DNA of 64,000 nt. Origin: Nocardia arizonensis. GTDB lineage: Bacteria > Actinomycetota > Actinomycetes > Mycobacteriales > Mycobacteriaceae. Below are positions 42,348 through 50,599 of this stretch, piece after piece. Position numbers and translations under genes: made by a program. The notes under the pieces were generated by a model. The model ran no database searches. It had not been told where the DNA came from and was given only the letters and a program-made list of their open reading frames with translations. Every line of letters starts with the position of its first letter. Position 1 is the first letter of the stretch. The DNA is taken from the NCBI RefSeq assembly GCF_001310275.1, contig NZ_LGYZ01000121.1, positions 62,001 through 126,000 of the forward strand, in the 5' to 3' direction.

Positions 42348-44538
42348 CCGGCGGCGGGTTGCCGAGGTCGCGGCGGCGCTGACGTAGATAGCTCCAGTGC
42401 AGCAAGCCGATACCCATCAGTCCCGTCGCGGCGCCCGCGATGGCGACCTCCCACCCCGGCGGCCGCCAGCTGAGTACGAGTTCGGCGTTCTCGGTGTTCG
42501 CGGGTATGTCGACGGCGATGAACGTCTTGGCGACCGTGGTGAACGGTATCTCCTTGCCGTTCAGCGTGATTCGATGACCGGGCCAGTTCAGGCGGGACAG
42601 CACGACCCGCCCGCCCGCGGGTGAGGTCACCCGGGCGGTGGTGTCGAAGGTGTCGTTCGCCGTCGCCGTGGCGATGACACCCTCGGTGTCGGCGATCATG
42701 CCGTTGCGGTCGGAGATCGGCCCGCCCACGCGTTCGAGGACGCGGATGTAGCGTTCGTGGCCCGGATAGTCGGCCCAGCGCCAGCCCGCGGGCGCGGCCT
42801 GGTCGCGCACGTTCGGATACTGTGCCGCGTGCAGCACCACCCGGTCGACCTTCATGAGGTCGACGATCGTGCGACCGGTGCCTGCCTCGACCTCGAAGGC
42901 GCGGCGGTAGGCGTCGGCGCAGGTGCTGCCGTCCCAGGCCATGCACAGCAGGCCCGCGAACGCCGCGTGCCCGATGGGGGTGTAGCCGTTGACGTATTCG
43001 AGGCCGAGGTTCTTGGCGTAGTTGCCGATCGCCAACGATCCGTAGGCGCCCGACACACTCTTGTCCTCCGGCAGCAACAACGCCCGGTCGGCGAGTTGCA
43101 GTGTGCGGCCGTCGAAATCGGGAAAGGCCGCCATCATGGTCGAACGCCGTTCGGGGAAGTTGTAGGACAGTGGCGTCGGCGGCGCGGTATGGACCTGGAC
43201 GAAGGCGATCGGGAACATCGCCGCCAGGGTCAGCACGCAGGCCGCGGTGATGCCGCGATGGCGCGCGAGCCAGATCGCCGCCGCGCCGAGCGCGAGCACC
43301 GCCGCGACGGCGAGCAGATGCCGCAGCACCAGTTGCGGTGCGGCGGAGAAGGAACGGATGAACAACAGGCCGACGAGCGTGGCCGCGGCGGCCGCGCGCC
43401 GCCGCGAGGACTCGAAAACTCCATGGCGACTGAGCAATACACACACCAGGACCAGCAGTGCGATGGCGAGCATGGGCAGTACCCGCGCGGGCCAGCGCAG
43501 CGGGCCGATCGCCCCGGGGCCCGCGGTCCACATCAGGACCGCCACGGCGAAGAAGGCGATACCGCTGAATTCGCGGGCGGATTCGGCCGCCGCGCGCCAT
43601 GCGACGAAGGCCAGCGCGGGAATCAGGAACCAGGCGATGTAGACCATCGGCAGCGGCTGCACATGGCCCCACCACGCCGTGAACGCGGGCGTGGTGCTCG
43701 GCAGACTGGCGTTGAGCGATTCCGACCACGGCACGGTGAGGAACGGGTCGTTGTGGATCTTGGCATTGCCCCGCCAGGTGACCTGCGAGGACAGGATGCC
43801 CGGCAGATTGGCGACGAGCGCGGCGAGCGCGGCGCAGCCCGCGGCCAGCAGCACCCGCGCCGGGGGCAGCGGGTCGCGCTGGTGCAGGTATTCGCCCGCG
43901 GCGACGGCCACGATCATCAGCGCCGCCTCCACCGCGGGGAAGGCGTACTGCACGGTCAGCGTCAGGTAGAGGAATACGAACAGCGGAATCGGACCGCCGC
44001 GTCCGCGCGCGTAGAGCACCGCCGAGGCCCAGGCGTTCACCAGCCACGCGGTGGCGGTGTGCGAGGTCATCCAGCTGGCCTGGTCGAAGAACAGGAACCA
44101 GCCGCTGAGCGGGAAGGCCACGCCCGCCACCGCCGACCATGGCGCGCGGGCGCCGTAGGCCAGGCAGATCCGGTAGACGCCGAGTCCGGCGATGATCGAG
44201 AAGACCAGTTTCACCAGGGTCGCGTAGAGCGCGACATCGTCCATCGACGGCGCGAGGAAATGGACCAGCAGTTGCGGCGGGTTGTAGAGGCCGGCCTCCT
44301 CGAGCGAATAGTTGCCCGCCATCCACTCCCACGGCACAAGTGCGGGAAAACGACCCTGGCGCAGTTGGTTTCCGAGCATGACCCACATGGGGACGTACTG
44401 CGCCTCGGTGTCGTCGGTGTAGAAGTGGCGCGCGTTCGCGAGGAGCACCGCGGCGTAGCCCGCGACCACTCCGAGCGCGGTCACCGCGCCCCAGGCATAT
44501 CTCTGTCTTCGCGATTCGATGGTCGCGCTTGTTCTCAC
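42292..44538 (-). CDS. Large polytopic membrane protein, GT-C/YfhO-like
   Basis: The 748-residue protein has about twelve TM segments and an extracytoplasmic C-terminal beta-rich domain (RITLNGKEIPFTTVAKTFIA, VSWRPPGW-like end). Early acidic residues in HFYTDDTEAQYVPMWVMLGN recall the catalytic loop of GT-C enzymes. YfhO-type proteins glycosylate wall polymers in Firmicutes. In actinobacteria their product is undefined. It is convergent with the GT87 gene, and the two may serve the same envelope glycan. Confidence 0.78.
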   Translation of the reverse strand: MRTSATIESRRQRYAWGAVTALGVVAGYAAVLLANARHFYTDDTEAQYVPMWVMLGNQLRQGRFPALVPWEWMAGNYSLEEAGLYNPPQLLVHFLAPSMDDVALYATLVKLVFSIIAGLGVYRICLAYGARAPWSAVAGVAFPLSGWFLFFDQASWMTSHTATAWLVNAWASAVLYARGRGGPIPLFVFLYLTLTVQYAFPAVEAALMIVAVAAGEYLHQRDPLPPARVLLAAGCAALAALVANLPGILSSQVTWRGNAKIHNDPFLTVPWSESLNASLPSTTPAFTAWWGHVQPLPMVYIAWFLIPALAFVAWRAAAESAREFSGIAFFAVAVLMWTAGPGAIGPLRWPARVLPMLAIALLVLVCVLLSRHGVFESSRRRAAAAATLVGLLFIRSFSAAPQLVLRHLLAVAAVLALGAAAIWLARHRGITAACVLTLAAMFPIAFVQVHTAPPTPLSYNFPERRSTMMAAFPDFDGRTLQLADRALLLPEDKSVSGAYGSLAIGNYAKNLGLEYVNGYTPIGHAAFAGLLCMAWDGSTCADAYRRAFEVEAGTGRTIVDLMKVDRVVLHAAQYPNVRDQAAPAGWRWADYPGHERYIRVLERVGGPISDRNGMIADTEGVIATATANDTFDTTARVTSPAGGRVVLSRLNWPGHRITLNGKEIPFTTVAKTFIAVDIPANTENAELVLSWRPPGWEVAIAGAATGLMGIGLLHWSYLRQRRRDLGNPPPVNGDPLGGASDRPLVASG

Positions 44539-44702
44539 GAGGCCGGGATCGTAAACGAATCGGGTAAACGGGACGAGACGGGCATGGCGGATGGGGATTC
44601 TCGCGCGACGGCAAGTTTCGGGTTATTCGGCGATGGGTGTCACACCAGCGATTATTGTGTGCAATTGAATTGCTCGCTACCGTTTGGAGAGGAGGTGCGG
44701 CG

Positions 44703-45203
44703 ATGACCGACCACGAGAAGGCCCCGATCGAGGAGCTCCGACTCGACAACCAGGTGTGCTTCGCACTGTATGCCGCCTCCCGAGCCGTGACCCGACTCTA
44801 CCGGCCGCTGCTCGACAGCCTTGGCCTGACCTATCCGCAGTACCTGGTCATGCTGGTGCTGTGGGAGCACGGCCGGATGTCGGTCAAGGATCTCGGCGCG
44901 GCGCTGGAACTCGACTCGGGCACGCTGTCTCCGCTGCTCAAGCGGCTAGAGTCGGCCGGCATGCTGACCCGAGGCCGCTCGCCCGAGGACGAGCGGTCGG
45001 TGCGGGTCGAACTCACCGAATCCGGTAGCGCGCTGCGCGCCCGCGCCCGCAGCGTGCCGCGTCAGTTGGCCTGCGCCATCGGCTGGGACCCGGAGGAACT
45101 GGCCGAATTCCGTGGCAAACTTCGCGCGTTCGCCGCCGACGCCGAACGGCAGCAGCTCACCGGGGCCGATCCCGCCGCCGAGACGGACTCGCCGCGAGCG
45201 TGA
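44703..45203 (+). CDS. ohrR: OhrR-like MarR-family peroxide regulator
   Basis: The 166-residue MarR-type regulator carries the OhrR hallmark Cys19 in LDNQVCFALYAASRAVTRLY, followed by LGLTYPQYLVMLVLWEHG and the winged helix. Organic hydroperoxides oxidise this cysteine and release the repressor. ATG 44703 has an excellent GGAGAGGAGG site. No ohr/osmC gene lies nearby, so its target is elsewhere or it is repurposed. It is divergent from the YfhO-like gene. Confidence 0.88.
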   Translation: MTDHEKAPIEELRLDNQVCFALYAASRAVTRLYRPLLDSLGLTYPQYLVMLVLWEHGRMSVKDLGAALELDSGTLSPLLKRLESAGMLTRGRSPEDERSVRVELTESGSALRARARSVPRQLACAIGWDPEELAEFRGKLRAFAADAERQQLTGADPAAETDSPRA

Positions 45204-45348
45204 TTCACGCGCCCGCCGGCGGTACGGTCGCCCGCGACCGAATTCGGCGATGGCCGTAGAGTCGGACGCGACGGGCGCGCAGGGGAACGAGCCGTCCGGG
45301 CGGGGACAGGTCGAGGGGTAGGGCAGACCGAGACGAGGGGTGGGACTT

Positions 45349-46347
45349 ATGTGGTATCTGATCGACGCCGCGGAACCGGATCGGGCCATTCGGCATGTGC
45401 CGGAGGAGGGTATGGCCCGCGAACGCTCGTTGCACCGGCTGGTGCGACCGAGTTCGCTGTCGGCGGTGGTGAGTTCGGTGCTCGCCCAGGCGATCGACGG
45501 CAACGACCGGTGCGCCCGCGAGGTTCTCGTGCGCGGCGAAACGCAGTATGTCGTCGCGGAACCGGTGTCGGGTCCGGGCGGGAGACCGCTGGCCGCGCGG
45601 CTGTGGGTCGGCGCGGGACCGCGCGACGACCCGCCGGGTATCGACGTGTTCGTCTGGGACGGAGCGCGGTGGACGGTGATGAGTCACGGGGCGGGCGGGG
45701 TCGTCCTGCCCGCGGGGCATCCACTGCTGCACGCGGCGTGGTTCCTGTCCCGGGTCATCGAATGCGAGGATCGCGACCGGCTGATGGCGACCGCCCTGGA
45801 CGCGCGGCCCGGTGTCGAATGGCAGGGCACCATGCAGGTGCTCACCGCCGACGATCGCAGTGTCAGGGTCTTCGGCTTCTTCCGCTATCACGCCCCCGCG
45901 GCGCTGCGCGGGCTGCTGTTACAGGTCGAGCCCGCGCGCGAGCCCGGACTGATAGCGCCGACCTATCGTCGTGACGCGGCGGCCGCGCTGCTCGGCAGCA
46001 GCGCCGCGCTCATCGATATCAGAACCATGCAGATCATCGAGTGGCTGACCCCGCCGCTGCCCGACATCGCCTGGCGCCACCATCCCGCGTCGCGCGACAC
46101 CGATCCCGTCGGTGACGGCGAGTTCACGCTCTCGACCACCCATCTGGTGCATCCCGACGACCTGGAGACGTATCTGCGGGCGTTGACCGAGCTCACGGAA
46201 TATCGCGTGGAGTCGGCGCGGCTGGTGGTCCGGCTGCTGACCTTGGCGGGCGGATGGTGCGCGGTGGAGCTGTCGTGCATTCGGCTGCCGCAGGGTCGCC
46301 CGCGTTTCCTGACCTGTCTCATCCGACCCGTCCAACCGGACGCGTAA
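45349..46347 (+). CDS. DUF5593/PAS–GAF-like protein
   Basis: The 332-residue cytoplasmic protein starts at ATG 45349 behind GAGGGGTGGG; GTG 45340 is possible. The N-terminal half (HRLVRPSSLSAVVSSVLAQA, RLWVGAGPRDDPPG) resembles Rv-type GAF-like DUF5593 domains of Nocardia and Mycobacterium. The C-terminal half has a PAS-like reading (ALIDIRTMQIIEWLTPPLPD, TTHLVHPDDLETYLRALTEL). Such proteins are often sensor partners of small regulatory operons. It precedes two GyrI-like proteins. Confidence 0.6.
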   Translation: MWYLIDAAEPDRAIRHVPEEGMARERSLHRLVRPSSLSAVVSSVLAQAIDGNDRCAREVLVRGETQYVVAEPVSGPGGRPLAARLWVGAGPRDDPPGIDVFVWDGARWTVMSHGAGGVVLPAGHPLLHAAWFLSRVIECEDRDRLMATALDARPGVEWQGTMQVLTADDRSVRVFGFFRYHAPAALRGLLLQVEPAREPGLIAPTYRRDAAAALLGSSAALIDIRTMQIIEWLTPPLPDIAWRHHPASRDTDPVGDGEFTLSTTHLVHPDDLETYLRALTELTEYRVESARLVVRLLTLAGGWCAVELSCIRLPQGRPRFLTCLIRPVQPDA

Positions 46348-46358
46348 TCCCCCTTGAC

Positions 46359-46370
46359 GGACATTTGTCC
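46359..46370. promoter_or_regulatory. GGACATTTGTCC palindrome
   Basis: A perfect 12-bp palindrome overlaps the end of TTGACG (46354–46359), a −35-like element, 137 bp before the first GyrI-like gene. It is a possible operator. Confidence 0.35.
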
Positions 46371-46506
46371 AGTTCAGTGCGCGCGTCGCCGATGCGCCGC
46401 GCGGCCCAAGTGTGATCGTTTCCATCCCGGCGGTGTTGATAGCATGGCGTTTCTAGCCGACCGGATGCGGGCGACGCCCCCGGATTCACCTCGAAAGAGT
46501 CCATTC

Positions 46507-46950
46507 ATGCAGTTTGAAATTGTCGAGCGAGACGAGACGTGGGTTGCCGGACTCCCGGTGCGCAGCCCGAAGCGTGCGCTCGGCGAACTGCGTGACCACG
46601 ACCTCGAAGCGGCGTGGGCCGCGGTACTACATCAAGAACTCGGCGGCCCGCTGGCCAGCGCGTATACCGACTACAGCGGCGAGCTCGGCACCTATCACAC
46701 CCAGATCGTCGGCTATCAGTGCGCGAGCTTCGAGGAAGTGACCCGCGGTCATCTGGTCGCGCGGTTGCGGCCCGGCACCTATGCGCGCTTCTCTTCGGTG
46801 GGTAATTTCCCGCAGGTGATGACCGACCTGTGGACCCAGATCGCCTACGCCGAGGAGCACAACCAGATCAAAAGAACCTATACCGGTGATTTCGAGTGTT
46901 ATCCGCACGCGTACAAGATCGAGCTCTATCTGGCGGTGGATTCGCGATGA
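46507..46950 (+). CDS. GyrI-like small-molecule-binding protein, copy 1
   Basis: The 147-residue stand-alone AraC-effector-binding/GyrI-like domain shows FEIVERDETWVAGLPVRSPK, TQIVGYQCASFEEVTRGHLV, RLRPGTYARFSSVGNFPQVM and ECYPHAYKIELYLAV, with the usual Glu/Tyr ligand-site residues near the end. Such proteins bind or hydrolyse hydrophobic cations and can protect against DNA gyrase poisons. ATG 46507 follows GAAAGAG. A divergent second copy lies 58 bp downstream. Confidence 0.82.
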   Translation: MQFEIVERDETWVAGLPVRSPKRALGELRDHDLEAAWAAVLHQELGGPLASAYTDYSGELGTYHTQIVGYQCASFEEVTRGHLVARLRPGTYARFSSVGNFPQVMTDLWTQIAYAEEHNQIKRTYTGDFECYPHAYKIELYLAVDSR

Positions 46951-47008
46951 CGATCGGGGACACGCGGGTCCCGGCCACCACGATGTCGAGTGCGGGTGAG
47001 GCGCGACC

Positions 47009-47443
47009 ATGAGTTATGCGATCGTCGTTCGCAACGAAGCGATCTACGGCGGACTTGTCGTGCCGCGGGTGCGGCCCAGTTTCAAGGTCAGCAACAGCGA
47101 TCTGATCGAGTTCCTGAAGGACCGGCTGCGCGACCGTCCGGGCGCGGACTATCCGATGTACACGGTCTACGTCCCCGACCCGGCGGGCAACTACAACGCG
47201 ATGGTGTGCTTCGAGTACTCCGCGCCCGCCGACGTGCCGGTCGGCGATCTGCTGGTTCGGGTGCCGAAGGGGGTCTACGCCCGTTTCGCGCCCAATGGGG
47301 ACTATCACGATCCGGTCGAGGACGTCTGGGCGCAGGTGGACGACGCGACCGCCTCGGCCGAGATAACCCGCGCCTACCGGGAGGAAGTCGAGGTCTGGCG
47401 CGGCCCGGAGTCGGTGGAACTCTTCATTTCCATCCTGGTCTGA
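47009..47443 (+). CDS. GyrI-like small-molecule-binding protein, copy 2
   Basis: The 144-residue protein (MSYAIVVRNEAIYGGLVVPR, LLVRVPKGVYARFAPNGDYH, RAYREEVEVWRGPESVELFI) has the same fold pattern as the preceding gene but is clearly divergent. It is probably an old tandem duplication. The terminal VEVWRGPESVELFISIL strand matches the effector-binding end. The two may form a heterodimer. The ligand is unknown. Confidence 0.8.
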   Translation: MSYAIVVRNEAIYGGLVVPRVRPSFKVSNSDLIEFLKDRLRDRPGADYPMYTVYVPDPAGNYNAMVCFEYSAPADVPVGDLLVRVPKGVYARFAPNGDYHDPVEDVWAQVDDATASAEITRAYREEVEVWRGPESVELFISILV

Positions 47444-47700
47444 TAGCTGAAAAATAGCCCAACAAAGAACCGACTGGTCTCCACGATACGTGGCTTGGCA
47501 AATTCAATGGCTCTGGCCTGCGGTGATTGGGGGCGAACCACGGTGTTTTCGGAAGATTAGCGGGACGCCTGGAGAATTCCGGCCAGATGGCGGATACTGC
47601 CCTAGGCAACTGCGCCAGACGGCTGCGCCCGTCGGAGCGGTTTCGTCGAATGGAGCAAGACACCGTGCGCGAGTGCGGAGCTACGGAGTAGGAAAACCGA
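47444..47700. other. Gap after the GyrI-like pair
   Basis: About 257 bp with no protein-like frame, AT-rich at 47450–47530. It likely holds the promoter of the following Rv1355c/Rv1354c-type unit. Confidence 0.45.
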
Positions 47701-48461
47701 TGACTGTCGAAGCGATTGCAGTCGTTCCGGGGGACTCTCACGGCGGGGGAATTCCGCGGTTCCGGGACGAGCAATCCGGTTGTACGTTCTTCGTCACCAC
47801 CGCCGCCGACCACCCCGTGTTGTGGGATCTGTATTTGCGCGGTGCGCTGGAGAATTACCGTCACTACGGCGTCGAGGCCGCGCTCGAGTACGACCGCATC
47901 GGCGACGGTCGCGGCACCGCGTTGTTCTTCCTCGGAGTCGATCCGTCCGGGGTCGCGGTCGCCGGTGTGCGGATGCACGGGCCCTACGCCGACGTCGACG
48001 AGGTGCGCGGGGTTGCCGACTGGGGGCCGCACCCGGGCGCCGACGATCTGCGCCGCATGGTCGCCGAGCGCATTCCCGCCGGTGTCATCGAGGCCAAGGG
48101 CGCGTGGGTGGCTCGAAGCGCGACGGACCGGCACGCGCTGAGCGCGACCATCTCGCGCACCGTTCCGCACGCACTGCGCATGTTGGGCGCCCGCTACGGA
48201 CTCGCCACCGTCGCCACCTTCACTGTGGAACGGCACCGGGCCGCGGGCGCCGTGGTGGCCGAGCACATTCCGGCCGCGCCGTATCCCGACGAGCGTTATG
48301 CGACGGTCGCGCTCTGGTGGGATATCGAGGCGTACCAGACAATTGCCGAGCAATCACAGCGAGAACTCATCGCGGCCGAACAACGCGAACTCGGGTTGGT
48401 CGACACCACGCGAACCCGGCCCGTCACCGGAACGGGGGACCGGCCCGAACATGGGTGGTGA
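47701..48461 (+). CDS. Unknown protein, GNAT/autoinducer-synthase-like, in front of moeY
   Basis: The 253-residue protein shows GIPRFRDEQSGCTFFVTTAA, ALEYDRIGDGRGTALFFLGV, VAVAGVRMHGPYADVDEVRG and PYPDERYATVALWWDIEAYQ. Weak features recall the GNAT-fold long-chain N-acyltransferases (FeeM/AHL-synthase-like). Its stop overlaps the start of the moeY-like gene by 11 bp, so they are co-translated. ATG 47701 follows GTAGGAAAACCG. No function is assigned; the GNAT suggestion is tentative. Confidence 0.7.
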
Positions 48462-50583
48462 AGGCAGCCGCGCGCAGGCGTATCGACCGCTGATCCTCGA
48501 TGAGGACAACCCGGAAGACGCCCGTGCGCTGGCCGAATTGCGGCGGCGGCCGGATATCGAGGTCATCGATCTGCGGCATGATTTGCGCGAGGAATACCGG
48601 CGGCTCGGAAATGGCGCCCCAGCGCCGGTCGGGCCCGAATCGGATCGCTGGGTGCACTATCCGTGGCGGCGCGCACTGGTCGGGTTGCCGGGTCCGCGGA
48701 TCCACCGCGCGGTTCGCCTCGACCGCAATCGCAACAAACTGACCCGCGACGAACAGGATCGATTGCGCGAGTTGCGTATCGGCATCGTGGGGCAGAGCAC
48801 CGGACACGCGGTGGCGGCCGTGCTCGCGCTCGAAGGGGTCGGCGGGATGCTGCGGCTGGCCGATCTCGACAGCATCGAGCTGTCGAATCTGAATCGGGTT
48901 CCGGGCACGGTCTTCGACATCGGCGTGAACAAGGCGGTGGTCACCGCGCGCAAGGTGGCCGAGCTCGACCCGTACCTGCCCGTGGAGATCTTCGAGGCGG
49001 GCGTCGACGAGGAATCGGTTGGCGCGTTCATGGACGGGCTGTCGATCGTCGTGGAGGAATGCGACTCGCTCGACATGAAACTCGTGATCCGCGAGGCCGC
49101 CGCCCGCCGGGCGATGCCGCTGCTGATGGAGACCAGCGACCGCGGCCTGCTCGATGTCGAACGCTTCGACCTGGAACCGGACAGGCCGCCGTTCCACGGC
49201 CTGCTCGGCGAGTTGCGGGCCGCGGACCTGCGCGGTCTCACGGCCAAGGAGAAAGCGCCGTTCGTGGTGCGGCTGTTCGGCGCGGACGCGCTCTCGCCCC
49301 GTCTGGCGGCCAGCATGGTCGAGGTCGGCGAGACGCTGGCGAGCTGGCCGCAACTCGGCAGCGATGTCATGTACGGATCGGCGAGCGTGGTCGCCGCGGC
49401 CCGCCGCATCGGCCTGGGGCAGAAGCTGTCCTCGGGCCGGGTCCGCATCGATATGGACCGGCATCTGGACGATCTGGCCGAACCGACCCCGGAACAGGAC
49501 CCGGACTGGGAGGTCGAACCCGAACCGGCGCCCGCGGGCGATCCGATCGGCCTGATCATGCAGGCCGCCCAGCGTGCGCCGTCGGGCGGCAATGTCCAGC
49601 CGTGGCGGCTGCGCGCCGAATCCGACCGTATCTCGATCGAACTCGACCCTGCGCACTCCTCGGCGATGGATATCGGCCTGCGCGGCAGTGCGGTCGCCGT
49701 GGGTGCGGCGCTATACGCCGCACGGGCCGCCGCGGCTGCTCATGGTTTGCTGGATGGGGTGGAACTTCGTGAATCGGAGGACGGGGTTCCGTTGACCGGT
49801 GTGGTGCGACTCGGCGCGGGAGCCGATGCGGACGCGGCCGCCGACTACCCCGCCGTCCTGACCCGGGAGACGAACCGCCGTGTCGGCACCGGGGCCGCCC
49901 TGCCCGCGGACGTACTGTCCGCGCTCGCCGCGTCCGCGGGCCGGGAGGGCGCGTTCGCGCGCGCGATCACCGACGCGGGCGACCTCGCCGCGGCCGCCGA
50001 ACTGCTCGCCGAATCCGATCGGGTGCGCTACCTCACGCCCCGCCTGCACGCCGATATGGTGGCGGAACTGCGCTGGTCGGGCGCGGATCTGACGGTCGGC
50101 ATCGATGTGCGCGGCCTCGAGGCCACCCCCACCGAATTGGCGGGCCTCGAAATCGCGCGGCGCGCCGACGTGATGGCACAGGTGCGGTCGTGGGACGGCG
50201 GTGCGGCACTGGGTTCCTATATCCGCGACCGGGTGCGCTCGGCCTCGGCCGTACTCGCCGTGACGATGCCCGCCGAGCCGGGTCTGGCCTGCTACGCGCG
50301 GGGTGGCGCGGCCGTGCAGCGGGTGTGGATCGAGGCGCAGCGCCGCGGTCTCGCGGTGCAGCCGATATCGCCGGTATACCTCTACGCGCAAAGTTCTGGC
50401 GAACTGGACGCGATTTCCCCGGACTACGCGGATACACTAGCGTCACTTCAGAGCCGTTTCCTGAACCTACTGGGAGTGCCCGGGCATGAGACCATGGCAT
50501 TGGTTCTGCGCCTGAGTTACGCGGCCGCTGCCACGGTGCGGAGCAGGCGGCGTCCGGTGCCGGGCGTTGACACCCGTAGCTAG
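48451..50583 (+). CDS. moeY: Rv1355c/MoeY-like E1 (ThiF)–nitroreductase fusion
   Basis: The 710-residue protein has a ThiF/E1-like adenylating domain (about 105–270) with a degenerate nucleotide loop (GIVGQSTGHAVAAVLALEGV) but clear LADLDSIELSNLNRVPG and VEECDSLDMK blocks. A linker follows, then an FMN nitroreductase-like domain from about 370 (QAAQRAPSGGNVQPWRL). Rv1355c in M. tuberculosis has this fusion and also sits beside a GGDEF–EAL gene (Rv1354c). The E1 fold activates carboxylates and the nitroreductase may oxidise or reduce the product, as in azol(in)e peptide synthesis. The real substrate is unknown. Confidence 0.88.
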   Translation: MGGEGSRAQAYRPLILDEDNPEDARALAELRRRPDIEVIDLRHDLREEYRRLGNGAPAPVGPESDRWVHYPWRRALVGLPGPRIHRAVRLDRNRNKLTRDEQDRLRELRIGIVGQSTGHAVAAVLALEGVGGMLRLADLDSIELSNLNRVPGTVFDIGVNKAVVTARKVAELDPYLPVEIFEAGVDEESVGAFMDGLSIVVEECDSLDMKLVIREAAARRAMPLLMETSDRGLLDVERFDLEPDRPPFHGLLGELRAADLRGLTAKEKAPFVVRLFGADALSPRLAASMVEVGETLASWPQLGSDVMYGSASVVAAARRIGLGQKLSSGRVRIDMDRHLDDLAEPTPEQDPDWEVEPEPAPAGDPIGLIMQAAQRAPSGGNVQPWRLRAESDRISIELDPAHSSAMDIGLRGSAVAVGAALYAARAAAAAHGLLDGVELRESEDGVPLTGVVRLGAGADADAAADYPAVLTRETNRRVGTGAALPADVLSALAASAGREGAFARAITDAGDLAAAAELLAESDRVRYLTPRLHADMVAELRWSGADLTVGIDVRGLEATPTELAGLEIARRADVMAQVRSWDGGAALGSYIRDRVRSASAVLAVTMPAEPGLACYARGGAAVQRVWIEAQRRGLAVQPISPVYLYAQSSGELDAISPDYADTLASLQSRFLNLLGVPGHETMALVLRLSYAAAATVRSRRRPVPGVDTRS

Positions 50584-50599
50584 CGCGATCGGAGACAAG

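Noticed and set aside
42757..44706. 649-codon forward frame across the YfhO-like gene
   Set aside because: It is a Gly/Arg/His-rich shadow; the reverse frame gives regular membrane helices.
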